Of a DNA stretch of 64,000 nucleotides, positions 35,082 to 46,400 are shown in pieces. The notes beneath the pieces were generated by a model, which saw only the letters and a program-made list of their open reading frames with translations, made no database searches and was not told the origin of the DNA. Source of the stretch: Marivirga aurantiaca (GTDB taxonomy: Bacteria; Bacteroidota; Bacteroidia; Cytophagales; Cyclobacteriaceae); contig NZ_JAEQBW010000015.1 of assembly GCF_016679925.1 (NCBI RefSeq), positions 1 through 64,000 of the forward strand, given 5' to 3'. The stretch's first letter is position 1. Each line of letters starts with the position of its first letter. The translations under genes were made by a program, and so were the position numbers.

Positions 35082-36269
35082 ATGGCTAAAGCAACCTTTG
35101 ACCGTTCAAAACCACACGTGAATATCGGTACTATCGGTCACGTGGATCATGGTAAAACTACATTAACTGCTGCAATCTGTAAAGTATTGTCTGATAAAGG
35201 ATTTGCAGAAATGAGAGACTTTTCTTCTATTGATAATGCACCGGAAGAAAAAGAAAGAGGTATAACAATTAACTCTTCACACGTAGAATACGCAACTGAA
35301 AACAGACACTATGCACACGTAGATTGCCCGGGTCACGCGGATTACGTAAAAAACATGGTAACTGGTGCAGCCCAAATGGATGGAGCTATTTTAGTAGTAG
35401 CTGCAACTGATGGTCCTATGCCACAAACTCGTGAGCACATCCTTTTAGCTCGTCAGGTAGGTGTTCCTTCACTAGTTGCTTTTTTAAATAAAGTAGATTT
35501 AGTTGATGATGAAGAATTACTTGAATTAGTTGAAATGGAAGTACGTGAATTACTTTCTTTCTATGATTTTCCAGGTGATGATTTACCGGTTATTCAAGGT
35601 TCTGCTTTGGGTGCACTTAATGGTGAAGCTGAATGGGTAGCTAAAATAGATGAGTTAATGCAAGCTGTTGATGATTATATTCCATTACCAGAGCGTTTAA
35701 CTGATAAAGATTTCCTAATGCCTGTTGAGGATGTTTTCTCAATTACTGGTCGTGGTACTGTTGCAACTGGTAGAATTGAAAGAGGAGTAATTAACTCTGG
35801 AGAAGCTGTTGATATTATCGGTATGGGAGCTGAAGGTTTGAAATCTGTTGTTACAGGTGTTGAAATGTTCAGAAAAATATTAGATAGAGGAGAAGCTGGT
35901 GATAACGTTGGTCTTTTGTTAAGAGGTATTGAAAAATCTCAGATCAAAAGAGGAATGATTATCTGTAAGCCGGGTTCTGTAAATCCTCACCAACATTTCA
36001 AAGCTGAGGTTTACGTATTGTCAAAAGAAGAAGGTGGACGTCATACTCCATTCTTTAACAAATACCGTCCGCAATTCTACTTAAGAACTACAGATGTTAC
36101 AGGTGAAATATTCTTGCCTGAAAATGTAGAAATGGTAATGCCAGGTGATAACATTACTATTGAAGTGAAGTTGATCAACAAAGTAGCGTGTGAAAAAGGT
36201 TTACGTTTCGCTATCCGTGAAGGTGGTAGAACTGTAGGTGCCGGACAGGTTACTGAGATTTTAGACTAA
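35082..36269 (+). CDS. tuf: Elongation factor Tu
   Basis: A 395-residue GTPase that delivers aminoacyl-tRNA to the ribosome. G1 is GHVDHGKT (19-26), G2 has RGITIN, G3 DCPGH, G4 NKVD and G5 SAL; domains II and III follow with [17 protein letters not shown] near 219-235. A terminator-like hairpin follows, and the gene sits in the tRNA-tuf-tRNA-secE order common in bacteria. No second tuf is in the window. Confidence 0.98.
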   Translation: MAKATFDRSKPHVNIGTIGHVDHGKTTLTAAICKVLSDKGFAEMRDFSSIDNAPEEKERGITINSSHVEYATENRHYAHVDCPGHADYVKNMVTGAAQMDGAILVVAATDGPMPQTREHILLARQVGVPSLVAFLNKVDLVDDEELLELVEMEVRELLSFYDFPGDDLPVIQGSALGALNGEAEWVAKIDELMQAVDDYIPLPERLTDKDFLMPVEDVFSITGRGTVATGRIERGVINSGEAVDIIGMGAEGLKSVVTGVEMFRKILDRGEAGDNVGLLLRGIEKSQIKRGMIICKPGSVNPHQHFKAEVYVLSKEEGGRHTPFFNKYRPQFYLRTTDVTGEIFLPENVEMVMPGDNITIEVKLINKVACEKGLRFAIREGGRTVGAGQVTEILD

Positions 36270-36295
36270 AACAATTTCTTTAATTAGAAAATATC

Positions 36296-36327
36296 AAATG
36301 CGTTCTCAAATTTTTGGGAGCGCATTT
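36296..36327 (+). terminator. Terminator-like hairpin after tuf
   Basis: A 12-bp stem with two G:U pairs (36296-36307 with 36316-36327), 8-base loop. The following sequence (GTTTCATATAAAACTTTT) is only moderately T-rich, so termination may be partial. Its last three bases overlap the -33 element of the next promoter. Confidence 0.6.
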
Positions 36328-36356
36328 GTTTCATATAAAACTTTTGTCTACCTTTG
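36325..36356 (+). promoter_or_regulatory. Promoter of tRNA-Trp-secE-nusG-rpl unit
   Basis: TTTG (36325-36328) and TACCTTTG (36349-36356) are 20 bases apart. The -7 element continues as CAGACC, shared with other promoters here. tRNA-Trp starts 30 bases downstream. Confidence 0.75.
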
Positions 36357-36385
36357 CAGACCATTTTGAGTTGCATTGGTATTTT

Positions 36386-36458
36386 ACGGGTGTAGCTCAA
36401 TTGGTAGAGTAGTGGTCTCCAAAACCATTGGCTGGGAGTTCGAGTCTCTCCACCCGTG
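36386..36458 (+). tRNA. tRNA-Trp (anticodon CCA)
   Basis: A 73-base cloverleaf. The acceptor ACGGGTG (36386-36392) pairs with CACCCGT (36451-36457); the loop CTCCAAA carries anticodon CCA at 36419-36421. Discriminator G is as expected for bacterial tRNA-Trp. The 3' CCA is not encoded. It lies 19 bases before secE. Confidence 0.97.
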
Positions 36459-36477
36459 CAAAATAATGAAATAGAAG

Positions 36478-36669
36478 ATGCAAAAATTAACGTTATTCAT
36501 TAAGGATTCTTGGTCAGAAATGCGATACAAGGTTACATGGCCGACCTATTCAAAACTTCAAAATAGTTCTATTTTGGTGTTGGTTGCATCTTTAATCTTT
36601 GCAATTTTAATTGGTATTATTGACTTGGCATTTGAAAATGCAATGGAATGGTTTTATAATGCTTTTTAA
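36478..36669 (+). CDS. secE: Preprotein translocase subunit SecE
   Basis: A 63-residue single-span SecE. A cytoplasmic amphipathic helix (DSWSEMRYKVTWPTYSKL, with the conserved KVTWP-type motif) precedes one membrane helix at about 32-53. It clamps SecY in the translocon. The gene lies between tRNA-Trp and nusG, the standard location. Confidence 0.93.
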   Translation: MQKLTLFIKDSWSEMRYKVTWPTYSKLQNSSILVLVASLIFAILIGIIDLAFENAMEWFYNAF

Positions 36670-36693
36670 GCATTTATAATAATAAATTAGATA

Positions 36694-37251
36694 ATGTCAG
36701 AATTTAAGTGGTACGTTTTGCGAGTTGTAAGTGGTCAGGAGAAGAAAATTAAAACTTATCTTGATAATGAGATTGCTCGTCAAAAATTAGAAGAACATAT
36801 ACCTCAAATTCTTATACCTACAGAAAAGGTATATGAAATGAGGAACGGCAAAAAAAGAGTCAGAGAAAGAAACTTCTTTCCAGGCTATGTTTTTGTTTCA
36901 GCTGACTTATCATATGGTGAGGCTAACCACGTAATCACCAGTATTCCCGGAGTGATTGGATTTTTAGGAGGAGAAGGTTCTGGTGATGCCAAAGTTCCTG
37001 TTCCGTTAAGACAATCTGAAGTGAATAGAATATTAGGAAAGGTTGATGAAACCGAAGAGATGGACGAAAAATTAAGTACGCCATTTATTATCGGAGAATC
37101 AGTGAAAGTAATGGATGGTCCTTTTAGTGGTTTTACAGGATCTGTTGAGGAAGTCTTCGAAGAAAGAAAGAAACTCAATGTGATGGTGAAAATATTTGGT
37201 AGAAATACCCCTGTTGAATTGAATTACATGCAAGTAGAAAAAACAGAATAG
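36694..37251 (+). CDS. nusG: Transcription termination/antitermination factor NusG
   Basis: A 185-residue protein with an NGN domain ([18 protein letters not shown] near 5-22, [12 protein letters not shown] near 61-72) and a C-terminal KOW domain ([18 protein letters not shown] near 138-155). It binds RNA polymerase and couples it to ribosomal S10 or Rho. It lies 24 bases after secE and 4 bases before rplK. Confidence 0.96.
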   Translation: MSEFKWYVLRVVSGQEKKIKTYLDNEIARQKLEEHIPQILIPTEKVYEMRNGKKRVRERNFFPGYVFVSADLSYGEANHVITSIPGVIGFLGGEGSGDAKVPVPLRQSEVNRILGKVDETEEMDEKLSTPFIIGESVKVMDGPFSGFTGSVEEVFEERKKLNVMVKIFGRNTPVELNYMQVEKTE

Positions 37252-37255
37252 CAAG

Positions 37256-37699
37256 ATGGCTAAGGAAATAAGTGGATACGTAAAATTACAGATTAAGGGA
37301 GGGGCAGCAAATCCTTCACCTCCTGTTGGGCCTGCTTTAGGTAGTAAAGGTCTAAATATCATGGAGTTCTGTAAGCAATTTAATGCAAGAACCCAAGATA
37401 AGGCTGGGCAAGTTATGCCGGTTTTAATAACTGTTTACAAAGACAAATCTTTTGATTTCGTTGTTAAAACACCTCCTGCTCCGGTACTTCTTTTAGATGC
37501 ATCTAAAAAGAAAAAAGGATCAGCTGAGCCTAATCGTTTAAAGATTGGTTCCGTTTCTTGGGATCAGGTTAAGGAAATTGCCGAAACAAAAATGCCCGAT
37601 TTAAATGCTTTGAAAATAGAATCAGCTATGCGTCAGGTAGCTGGTACTGCCAGAAGTATGGGATTAAAAGTGACCGGTACGGCACCTTGGGAATCATAA
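37256..37699 (+). CDS. rplK: Ribosomal protein L11
   Basis: A 147-residue large-subunit protein of the GTPase centre. It has the Pro-rich N-terminal motif [15 protein letters not shown] near 16-30 and [10 protein letters not shown] near 131-140. It starts the rplKAJL run, 4 bases after nusG. Confidence 0.97.
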   Translation: MAKEISGYVKLQIKGGAANPSPPVGPALGSKGLNIMEFCKQFNARTQDKAGQVMPVLITVYKDKSFDFVVKTPPAPVLLLDASKKKKGSAEPNRLKIGSVSWDQVKEIAETKMPDLNALKIESAMRQVAGTARSMGLKVTGTAPWES

Positions 37700-37709
37700 A
37701 TAAGAGATA

Positions 37710-38408
37710 ATGGCTAAGCTAACTAAAAATCAAAAAATAGCAGCAGAGAAAATTGATGCAACCAAAAATTATACTTTGGCAGAAGCATCCTCTCTTGTAA
37801 AAGAAATTACAACAACTAAGTTTGATGCTTCAGTGGATTTGGATATACGTTTAGGCGTAGACCCAAGAAAAGCAGATCAAATGGTTAGAGGTGTTGTTGC
37901 GCTACCTCATGGTACTGGTAAAAATATTAAAGTATTGGCTTTGGTAACTCCTGATAAAGAACAGGAAGCCAAAGATGCCGGAGCTGACTATGTAGGTTTA
38001 GATGATTATATTAAGAAGATCGAAGGTGGTTGGACTGATATTGATATTATTGTTACCATGCCTACTGTTATGGCAAAAGTAGGTAGACTTGGTAAAGTTC
38101 TCGGGCCGAGAGGTCTGATGCCTAATCCTAAATCAGGAACTGTTACGCTTGATGTAGGTAAGGCTGTCCAGGAAGTAAAGGCAGGTAAAATTGACTTTAA
38201 AGTGGATAAATTCGGAATCATTCATGCAAGTGTAGGTAAGGCTTCCTTCTCTCCGGAGAAAATTACTGAAAACGCGAATGAATTGATCCAAACTTTGGCG
38301 AAGCTTAAACCCGCTTCTGCTAAAGGTACTTATTTTATGAGTATGACCATGTCATCTACGATGAGCAAAGGTATCTCAATTGATAAAAACTCTATAGCTG
38401 GAATTTAA
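37710..38408 (+). CDS. rplA: Ribosomal protein L1
   Basis: A 232-residue protein of the L1 stalk; in other bacteria it also represses its own mRNA. Signatures are [18 protein letters not shown] near 43-60 and the [20 protein letters not shown] region near 121-140. It ends one base before rplJ begins, leaving no room for a separate rplJ leader. Confidence 0.97.
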   Translation: MAKLTKNQKIAAEKIDATKNYTLAEASSLVKEITTTKFDASVDLDIRLGVDPRKADQMVRGVVALPHGTGKNIKVLALVTPDKEQEAKDAGADYVGLDDYIKKIEGGWTDIDIIVTMPTVMAKVGRLGKVLGPRGLMPNPKSGTVTLDVGKAVQEVKAGKIDFKVDKFGIIHASVGKASFSPEKITENANELIQTLAKLKPASAKGTYFMSMTMSSTMSKGISIDKNSIAGI

Positions 38409-38409
38409 T

Positions 38410-38940
38410 ATGAACAAGCAAGAAAAAGGACAACTTATAGAGGAGCTTTCTGAAAAATTATCTCAAACGGGTCATTTCTACGTTGCGGACGCAGGTGGAT
38501 TGACTGTTGAGCAGATCAATGCTTTCCGTAGGCTATGTTTTGAGAGGGGACTTGAATACAAAGTTGTGAAAAATTCCCTTATTGAAAAAGCATTGGATAG
38601 GCAAGAAGCTGATTTTTCAAAAATGTACGATTCGTTAAAAGGTTTCTCAGGAATCCTTTTTTCCCCGGAAGTTGGAAATGCTCCTGCTAAAGTGATCAAA
38701 GAGTTTCGCAAAAAATACAAAAGCGAAAAACCATTATTCAAAGCTGCTGCTATAGACACAGATGTTTTTGTAGGTGAAGAGAACTTGAATTTCCTTAGTG
38801 AACTTAAATCTAAGACTGAGTTGCTAGGTGAAGTGATAGGATTACTTCAATCTCCTGCCAAAAATGTTATTTCTGCCCTACAAAGCGGAGGTCACAAAAT
38901 ATCTGGCTTAGTAAAAGCACTTGAAGAAAGAGCACAATAA
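38410..38940 (+). CDS. rplJ: Ribosomal protein L10
   Basis: A 176-residue protein that anchors L7/L12 dimers to the stalk. The N-terminal RNA-binding domain shows FYVADAGGLTVEQINAFRR near 23-41 and VVKNSLIEKAL near 54-64; a long C-terminal helix region would bind L7/L12. Start is 1 base after rplA. Confidence 0.96.
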   Translation: MNKQEKGQLIEELSEKLSQTGHFYVADAGGLTVEQINAFRRLCFERGLEYKVVKNSLIEKALDRQEADFSKMYDSLKGFSGILFSPEVGNAPAKVIKEFRKKYKSEKPLFKAAAIDTDVFVGEENLNFLSELKSKTELLGEVIGLLQSPAKNVISALQSGGHKISGLVKALEERAQ

Positions 38941-38983
38941 TAATAATCAAGAACAAAATCATTAAAAATTAAAAAATACAATC

Positions 38984-39364
38984 ATGGCTGATATCAAAGC
39001 AATTGGAGATCAATTAGTAGAATTAACGGTAAAAGAAGTTAATGAACTTGCTGATTACCTAAAAGAAACACACGGTATCGAACCTGCAGCTGCTGCTGCT
39101 CCTGCTGCTGTAGCAGGTGGCGCTGGTGCCGGGGAAGAAGCTGCAGAAGCAAAATCTACATTTGATGTAATTTTAAAATCTGCAGGTGCTGCAAAATTAC
39201 AAGTTGTTAAGGCTGTTAAGGAATTAACAGGTTTAGGCTTAAAAGAAGCTAAAGAATTAGTAGATGGTGCTCCTAAAGCAATAAAAGAAGGAGTTGCTAA
39301 AGACGAAGCTGAAGCGCTTAAAAAGCAACTAGAAGAAGCTGGTGCAGAAGTAGAATTAAAATAA
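38984..39364 (+). CDS. rplL: Ribosomal protein L7/L12
   Basis: A 126-residue stalk protein. The N-terminal dimerisation domain, an Ala/Gly-rich hinge near 38-56, and the C-terminal factor-binding domain ([20 protein letters not shown] near 60-79, [14 protein letters not shown]) are all present. It is followed directly by two hairpins that separate it from rpoB. Confidence 0.97.
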   Translation: MADIKAIGDQLVELTVKEVNELADYLKETHGIEPAAAAAPAAVAGGAGAGEEAAEAKSTFDVILKSAGAAKLQVVKAVKELTGLGLKEAKELVDGAPKAIKEGVAKDEAEALKKQLEEAGAEVELK

Positions 39365-39393
39365 TCAGTTTATCCTGAAAGGATTAACTGATT
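39363..39393 (+). other. Hairpin at the rplL stop codon
   Basis: A 13-position stem with one T:T mismatch (39363-39375 with 39381-39393) around TGAAA, starting inside the rplL TAA. The run after it is short (TTTC), so an mRNA-processing or stability role is as likely as termination. Confidence 0.5.
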
Positions 39394-39411
39394 TCTGCCC
39401 AAGAAATTAGG

Positions 39412-39455
39412 CCTGGTCTCCATACCTCATACGAGTGTATGGAGTCAGGTCTTTT
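39412..39455 (+). terminator. Terminator or attenuator between rplL and rpoB
   Basis: CTCCATAC (39418-39425) pairs with GTATGGAG (39437-39444), extended by CCTG (39412-39415) with CAGG (39446-39449), and followed by TCTTTT. A shorter alternative pairs CATAC (39428-39432) with GTATG (39437-39441). It probably reduces read-through into rpoB; no convincing new promoter follows. Confidence 0.55.
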
Positions 39456-39546
39456 CCTGTTTGTACATATTTTAGATAGAAAACGAACGGGAAACAGCTG
39501 AAAAGCATTACTATATAAAAATACATAACTTTAAATATTCAGAGCC

Positions 39547-42500
39547 TTGGCTAATACAAATCAATCTGAAAGAATCAATTTTTCTTCGATTAAAAGAATT
39601 ATTGATTACCCTGATTTCCTTGATGTTCAACTCCAGTCATTTCAGGATTTCTTCCAACTAGAAACACCAGCGGAGAAAAGAGCTGAAGAAGGTATTTTTA
39701 AAGTTTTTCAAGAAAACTTTCCTATCTCTGACTCAAGAGAAAACTTCGTTCTTGAATTTGTTGACTACTTGGTAGATCCTCCTAAATATGATATTGATGG
39801 TTGTATTGACAGGGGGTTAACTTATTCCGTTCCCCTCAAAGCCAAATTACGTTTGCTTTGTAATGATGAGGACAATGAGGATTTCGAGACCATAGAACAA
39901 GAGGTTTTCCTTGGAAATATTCCTTACATGACTGAAAAGGGCTCTTTTATTATTAATGGAGCTGAACGTGTAATTGTTTCTCAATTGCACAGGTCACCGG
40001 GTGTTTTCTTTGCTCAAAGTAAGCATACAAATGGTACCAAATTATACTCTGCTCGTATTATTCCATTCAAAGGATCCTGGATTGAATTTGCTACTGACGT
40101 AAATAACGTCATGTATGCATATATTGACAGAAAGAAAAAATTCCCTGTAACTACTTTGCTAAGAGCAATTGGTTACGGTTCTGATAAAGATATTCTAGAC
40201 TTATTTAATTTATCCGAAGAAATTAGTGCCACTAAGGCAGCTTTGAAAAAAGCAGTTGGTCGTAAACTAGCTGCCAGGGTTCTAAGAACCTGGACAGAGG
40301 ATTTCGTGGATGAAGATACTGGAGAAGTTGTTTCTATTGATAGAAACGAAGTACTCCTTGAAAGAGACTCTGTTTTAGAAGAAGAAGATATTGATTTAAT
40401 TCTTGATTCAGGTGTTAAATCGATTATTTTTCACCGTAAGGATGTAAATATTACAGATTACAGTATTGTTTATAATACTTTACAAAAAGATAATTCTAAC
40501 TCTGAGAAAGAAGCGGTTGAACAAATTTACCGTCAACTTAGAAATACTGAAGCTCCTGATGAGGCTACAGCCCGTGAAATCATTCATAACTTATTCTTTA
40601 GTGAGAAAAGATATGATTTAGGTGAAGTAGGTAGATATAGAATTAACAAGAAATTAGGTTTGGACATTGACTCTGAAACCAAAGTTCTAACAAAGGTGGA
40701 TATTATCCACATCGTTAAATATTTAATTGGGCTAATCAATTCAAAGGCTATTGTTGATGATATTGACCACTTAAGTAACAGACGTGTGCGTACCGTTGGT
40801 GAGCAATTATATGCTCAATTCGGTGTTGGTTTGGCCAGAATGGCAAGAACCATCCGTGAAAGAATGAACGTTCGTGACAATGAAGATTTTAAGCCTGTTG
40901 ATTTGATCAATGCGAGGACTTTATCCTCTGTTATTAACTCATTCTTTGGTACTAACCAATTGTCTCAGTTCATGGATCAAACCAATCCATTGTCTGAAAT
41001 TACTCACAAAAGAAGAATGTCTGCTTTAGGACCCGGTGGTCTTTCCCGTGAAAGAGCTGGTTTTGAAGTAAGAGATGTGCACTATACTCACTATGGTAGA
41101 TTATGTACCATTGAAACGCCAGAAGGTCCAAACATTGGTTTGATATCTTCTTTATGCGTTCATGCAAAAGTGAATGGCATGGGCTTTATCGAAACACCTT
41201 ACAGAAAAGTTGTAGAAGGTAAAGTAGATATGAGTGGAAATGTACTTTATCTTACTGCTGAAGAGGAGGATGATCATAATATTGCACAAGCAAACGCTCC
41301 GATAGATGATAACGGAACTTACCTTAACGACAGGGTAAAAGCTAGATTCGAAGGAGATTTCCCAATTCTGGAGCCTAAGGAATTATCTTATATGGATATT
41401 GCTCCAAATCAGATTGTGTCAGTTGCAGCATCAATGATTCCATTTTTGGAGCATGATGATGCTAACCGTGCCTTGATGGGATCAAACATGCAGCGTCAGG
41501 CAGTTCCTTTATTAAGAGCGGAAGCTCCAATTGTAGGTACAGGTCTGGAAGGCAGAGTAGCAAGAGATTCAAGATCTTTGATTGTTGCTGAAAAAGATGG
41601 AGTGGTAACTTTCGTGGATTCTACAAAAATTGTCATCAGGTATGACATGAACGAAACTGAGAAATTAGTTTCATTTGAAGAAGAAGAAAGGGTATATAAT
41701 CTGATCAAATTCAGAAGAACTAACCAAAACACTACTATTAATCTTCGTTCTATTGTTTATAAAGGCGATAAAGTGAAGAAAGGTCAGATTTTATGTGAAG
41801 GGTATGGTACTGAAAAAGGTGAATTAGCCATAGGTAGAAATATGAAAGTTGCTTTCATGCCTTGGCAAGGATATAACTTTGAAGATGCAATCGTAATTTC
41901 TGAACGTGTTGTAAGAGAAGATATTTTCACTTCAATACATGTGGAAGAGTTTGAATTGGAGGTTAGGGATACTAAAAGAGGTGAAGAAGAATTAACTTCT
42001 GAAATCCCTAATGTAAGCGAAGAAGCAGTTAAAAATCTTGATGAAAACGGTATTATTCGTATCGGTGCCGAACTTTCTGAAGGTGATATTATCATTGGTA
42101 AAATCACCCCTAAAGGTGAAACAGATCCTACTCCTGAAGAGAAACTCTTAAGAGCTATTTTTGGTGATAAGGCTGGTGATGTTAAAGATGCTTCATTAAA
42201 AGCTTCTCCATCTTTAAAAGGTGTTGTAATTGATACTAAATTATTCGCAAGACATAAAAAAGATAAAGAAGGACGATCTGCAGCTAAAAAAGAAGTAGAA
42301 GTACTAGGTAAAGAATATAGCAGGCAATTACTTAAACTGCGTGAATTGAAGATTGACAAATTAACTGAATTGCTTTCCGGTAAGACTTGTCAGGGGATCA
42401 AGCACAAGTTTGGTGATGAAATAATGAGTAAAGGTGTGAAGTTCAACAGAACTAACATTGAGAAAAATCTCTTCCCTGAAAAGAATATTTACAGAGACGA

Positions 42501-43419
42501 AAGTAACTACAACGTTCCTGAGGAAGTGAATTTGATCTCCGATCTTATTCTTGACAACTGGACTGCTGATGATGAAATCAATAGCTTAATTGTTGAGCTT
42601 GTTAGAAATTACAACAAAAAACGTAATGAAATAGCAGGTAAATTCAAAAGAGAGAGATTTACCCTTGAAGTAGGGGATGAATTACCGGCAGGAATTGTCC
42701 AATTAGCTAAAGTTTATGTTGCCAAAAAACGTAAATTAAAAGTAGGGGATAAGATGGCTGGTCGTCACGGTAACAAAGGTATTGTAGCCAAAATTGTACG
42801 TGATGAAGATATGCCATTCCTGGAAGATGGTACAACAGTGGATATTGTATTGAATCCATTAGGTGTACCATCAAGGATGAACATTGGTCAGATTTATGAA
42901 ACTGTTTTAGGATGGGCCGGATTGAAATTGGGTAGAAAATATGCTACCCCAATATTTGATGGAGCCTCTTCGGACGAAGTTTCCAAAGAATTGGCTGAGG
43001 CAGGACTTCCTGAATTTGGTAGAACGCATTTATATGATGGTTTATCGGGAGACAGGTTTGATCAGAAAATTACTGTAGGTGTTATCTACATGTTGAAATT
43101 AGGTCACCTTGTTGATGATAAAATGCACGCACGTTCTATCGGGCCATATTCATTAATTACGCAACAACCATTAGGTGGTAAAGCACAATTTGGTGGTCAA
43201 CGTTTCGGTGAAATGGAAGTGTGGGCTTTAGAGGCATTCGGTGCTTCTCATGTGCTGCAAGAAATTCTTACTATCAAGTCGGATGATGTAATTGGTAGAG
43301 CAAAAGCTTATGAAGCCATCGTGAAAGGTGAGAATATGGGTAAACCAAATATTCCTGAATCATTCAATGTTTTGGTTCATGAATTGAGAGGTTTGGCTCT
43401 TGAAATCACTTTAGACTAA
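39547..43419 (+). CDS. rpoB: DNA-directed RNA polymerase subunit beta
   Basis: A 1290-residue catalytic subunit. The start is TTG at 39547: an in-frame TAA lies at 39532-39534 and the next in-frame Met is over 100 residues inside conserved sequence. The rifampicin region ([20 protein letters not shown], then [14 protein letters not shown]) keeps the usual sensitive-type residues. Later catalytic signatures include [10 protein letters not shown] and [20 protein letters not shown] (about 1216-1235). It assembles with RpoC, RpoA and RpoZ. It is followed by rpoC after 53 bases containing a small hairpin. Confidence 0.97.
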   Translation: MANTNQSERINFSSIKRIIDYPDFLDVQLQSFQDFFQLETPAEKRAEEGIFKVFQENFPISDSRENFVLEFVDYLVDPPKYDIDGCIDRGLTYSVPLKAKLRLLCNDEDNEDFETIEQEVFLGNIPYMTEKGSFIINGAERVIVSQLHRSPGVFFAQSKHTNGTKLYSARIIPFKGSWIEFATDVNNVMYAYIDRKKKFPVTTLLRAIGYGSDKDILDLFNLSEEISATKAALKKAVGRKLAARVLRTWTEDFVDEDTGEVVSIDRNEVLLERDSVLEEEDIDLILDSGVKSIIFHRKDVNITDYSIVYNTLQKDNSNSEKEAVEQIYRQLRNTEAPDEATAREIIHNLFFSEKRYDLGEVGRYRINKKLGLDIDSETKVLTKVDIIHIVKYLIGLINSKAIVDDIDHLSNRRVRTVGEQLYAQFGVGLARMARTIRERMNVRDNEDFKPVDLINARTLSSVINSFFGTNQLSQFMDQTNPLSEITHKRRMSALGPGGLSRERAGFEVRDVHYTHYGRLCTIETPEGPNIGLISSLCVHAKVNGMGFIETPYRKVVEGKVDMSGNVLYLTAEEEDDHNIAQANAPIDDNGTYLNDRVKARFEGDFPILEPKELSYMDIAPNQIVSVAASMIPFLEHDDANRALMGSNMQRQAVPLLRAEAPIVGTGLEGRVARDSRSLIVAEKDGVVTFVDSTKIVIRYDMNETEKLVSFEEEERVYNLIKFRRTNQNTTINLRSIVYKGDKVKKGQILCEGYGTEKGELAIGRNMKVAFMPWQGYNFEDAIVISERVVREDIFTSIHVEEFELEVRDTKRGEEELTSEIPNVSEEAVKNLDENGIIRIGAELSEGDIIIGKITPKGETDPTPEEKLLRAIFGDKAGDVKDASLKASPSLKGVVIDTKLFARHKKDKEGRSAAKKEVEVLGKEYSRQLLKLRELKIDKLTELLSGKTCQGIKHKFGDEIMSKGVKFNRTNIEKNLFPEKNIYRDESNYNVPEEVNLISDLILDNWTADDEINSLIVELVRNYNKKRNEIAGKFKRERFTLEVGDELPAGIVQLAKVYVAKKRKLKVGDKMAGRHGNKGIVAKIVRDEDMPFLEDGTTVDIVLNPLGVPSRMNIGQIYETVLGWAGLKLGRKYATPIFDGASSDEVSKELAEAGLPEFGRTHLYDGLSGDRFDQKITVGVIYMLKLGHLVDDKMHARSIGPYSLITQQPLGGKAQFGGQRFGEMEVWALEAFGASHVLQEILTIKSDDVIGRAKAYEAIVKGENMGKPNIPESFNVLVHELRGLALEITLD

Positions 43420-43436
43420 TATCATTTTGTTTAATC

Positions 43437-43453
43437 GGGGGTGTTAAGCCCCC
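43437..43453 (+). other. GC hairpin between rpoB and rpoC
   Basis: GGGGG (43437-43441) pairs with CCCCC (43449-43453) over a 7-base loop, followed by ATTTTAG. It is short and GC-pure in an AT-rich setting. It could be a weak attenuator or a pause/processing signal. Confidence 0.45.
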
Positions 43454-43472
43454 ATTTTAGATACCAAAAATT

Positions 43473-46400
43473 ATGGCGTTCAAAAAAAATAAAAAAATCA
43501 ATACTGATTTCTCAAAGATCACTATAAGTTTAGCTTCTCCTGAATCTATTTTGGAAAGCTCTCATGGTGAAGTTACTCAGCCGGAAACTATCAACTACAG
43601 AACGTATAAGCCAGAAATGGGCGGTTTGTTTTGTGAGCGTATTTTCGGCCCGGTAAAAGATTGGGAATGTCATTGTGGAAAATATAAAAGAATCAGATAT
43701 AAAGGAATTATATGTGATCGTTGCGGGGTAGAAGTTACAGAGAAAAAAGTACGTAGAGAACGTATGGGGCATATCGAATTGGTGGTTCCTGTTGCTCACA
43801 TTTGGTACTTCAAGTCTTTACCTAACAAAATAGGTTATTTATTAGGCTTACCAACTAAGAAACTAGACCAGATTATTTACTACGAAAGATATGTAGTAAT
43901 TCAGCCAGGTGTAAAAGAAGAAGATGGTATAGCTTATATGGATTTCTTGACAGAAGATGAGTATTTGGATATACTTGATAAGCTTCCTAGAGAGAACCAA
44001 CAGATGGATGATGATGATCCTAATAAATTCATTGCTAAAATGGGTGCAGAAGCATTGGATATGCTTTTAAGCCGAATCAAGTTAGATGAATTATCTTATG
44101 AATTACGTCACCAGGCTGCAACCGATACTTCTCAGCAAAGAAAAGCAGAAGCTCTTAAGAGATTAAGGGTAGTGGAAGCTTTCCGTGATGCAAGAACAAG
44201 AATCGAAAACCGTCCTGAATGGATGATTATAAAAATGGTTCCTGTTATTCCACCGGAATTAAGACCATTAGTGCCATTAGATGGAGGTCGTTTTGCTACA
44301 TCAGATTTAAATGACCTTTACCGAAGAGTAATTATCAGAAATAATCGTTTGAAGCGATTAATAGATATTAAAGCTCCTGAAGTTATCCTTCGAAATGAAA
44401 AAAGAATGTTGCAGGAAGCTGTAGATTCTTTATTTGATAACTCAAGAAAAGTTAATGCAGTAAGATCAGATGGTAACAGAGCACTGAAATCCCTTTCAGA
44501 TATGTTGAAAGGGAAGCAAGGCCGTTTCCGTCAGAACTTATTAGGTAAGCGTGTGGATTATTCAGGTCGTTCTGTAATTGTAGTAGGACCTGAGTTGAAA
44601 ATGCATGAGTGCGGTATTCCTAAAGAAATGGCAGCTGAATTATTCAAGCCATTTGTTATCAGAAAATTGATCGAAAGGGGTATTGTAAAAACTGTTAAGT
44701 CAGCTAAGAAAATCGTTGATAGAAAAGATCCTGTAGTTTGGGATATTTTGGAGAATGTATTGAAGGGACATCCGGTTTTATTAAACCGTGCTCCTACATT
44801 GCACCGTTTGGGTATCCAGGCTTTCCAACCTAAACTAATAGAAGGAAAAGCTATTCAATTGCACCCGTTGGCATGTACTGCATTTAACGCGGATTTTGAT
44901 GGTGACCAGATGGCGGTTCACGTTCCTTTAGGACATGAAGCTATTTTGGAAGCTTCAACATTGATGCTTTCTTCTCACAATATTTTGAATCCTGCAAATG
45001 GAGCTCCAATTACTGTACCTTCTCAGGATATGGTGTTAGGTCTTTATTATGTAACTAAAGGGAAGAAAACTACTCCGGAAGAAACAGTTAAAGGTGAAGG
45101 TAAAAGCTTTTATAGCGCTGATGAGGTAATCATAGCTGTTAATGAAGGTCAATTATCTAAACATGCTTTTATAAAAGTAAGAGCCAAGGTGAGAAATGCA
45201 GATGGTAGTTTAGAGACTAAGCTAATTGAAACTGTAGCAGGTAGAGTGATATTTAATCAGTCTGTTCCTGAAGAAGTTGGTTTTGTAAATGAGCTATTGA
45301 CAAAGAAAAAACTTCAGGTAATTATTTCTGAAGTATATAAAATAAGTGGATCAGCAAGAACTGCTCAATTCCTTGATGACATCAAAGAATTAGGTTTCCA
45401 GGCTGCTTATAAAGGTGGTTTATCAATGGGACTTGGTGATATTATGGTTCCTGAAATTAAGGAAACATTAGTAGCTCAGGCCAAAGAAGAAGTTGATGTT
45501 GTTTGGAATAACTACTTGATGGGTCTTATCACAGACAATGAGCGTTACAATCAGGTAATTGATATCTGGACAAGAATTAACTCTCAATTGACTAACTCTT
45601 TAATGCAACAGCTTGAGGAAGATAATCAAGGATTTAACTCAATTTACATGATGATGCACTCTGGAGCCAGAGGTTCAAGAGAGCAAATTCGTCAGTTGGG
45701 TGGAATGAGAGGATTGATGGCAAAACCGCAGAAAAACCTTGCAGGATCTGTTGGTGGAATTATCGAAAACCCAATTCTTTCCAATTTCCGTGAAGGACTT
45801 GATGTAATTGAGTACTTTATTTCAACTCACGGTGCCAGAAAAGGTCTAGCAGATACGGCCCTTAAAACAGCTGATGCAGGTTACCTGACAAGAAGATTAG
45901 TTGATGTGGCCCAGGATGTGGTTGTTAACGAAGTCGATTGTGGTACTTTAAGAGGTCTTACTGTTTCTGCATTGAAAGACAATGAAGAAATTGTTGAATC
46001 ATTATCAGAAAGAATTTTAGGTAGGGTTTGTGTACATGATATTTATCATCCTGAGACTAACGAATTAATCGTTGGTACAGGGGATGAGATCACAGATGAA
46101 GTTACTGCTAAAATTGATGAAGCAAACATTGAAGAAGTAGAAATTCGTTCTGTACTAACTTGCGAAACCCGTCAGGGAGTTTGTGGTAAATGCTACGGAA
46201 GAAACCTTGCTACTTCTAAGATGGCACAAAGAGGTGATGCAGTTGGTGTAATTGCCGCACAGTCGATTGGTGAACCTGGTACTCAGCTTACGCTAAGAAC
46301 TTTCCACGTTGGTGGTACAGCTTCTAATATTGCAGTTGAAGCGACTGTTAAGGCTAAATTTGATGGTGTTATTGAATTTGAGGATCTAAGAGCAATTCAG

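Noticed and set aside
41784-42359. A 191-codon open frame antisense to rpoB
   Set aside because: It is a Ser-rich shadow of highly conserved rpoB sequence.
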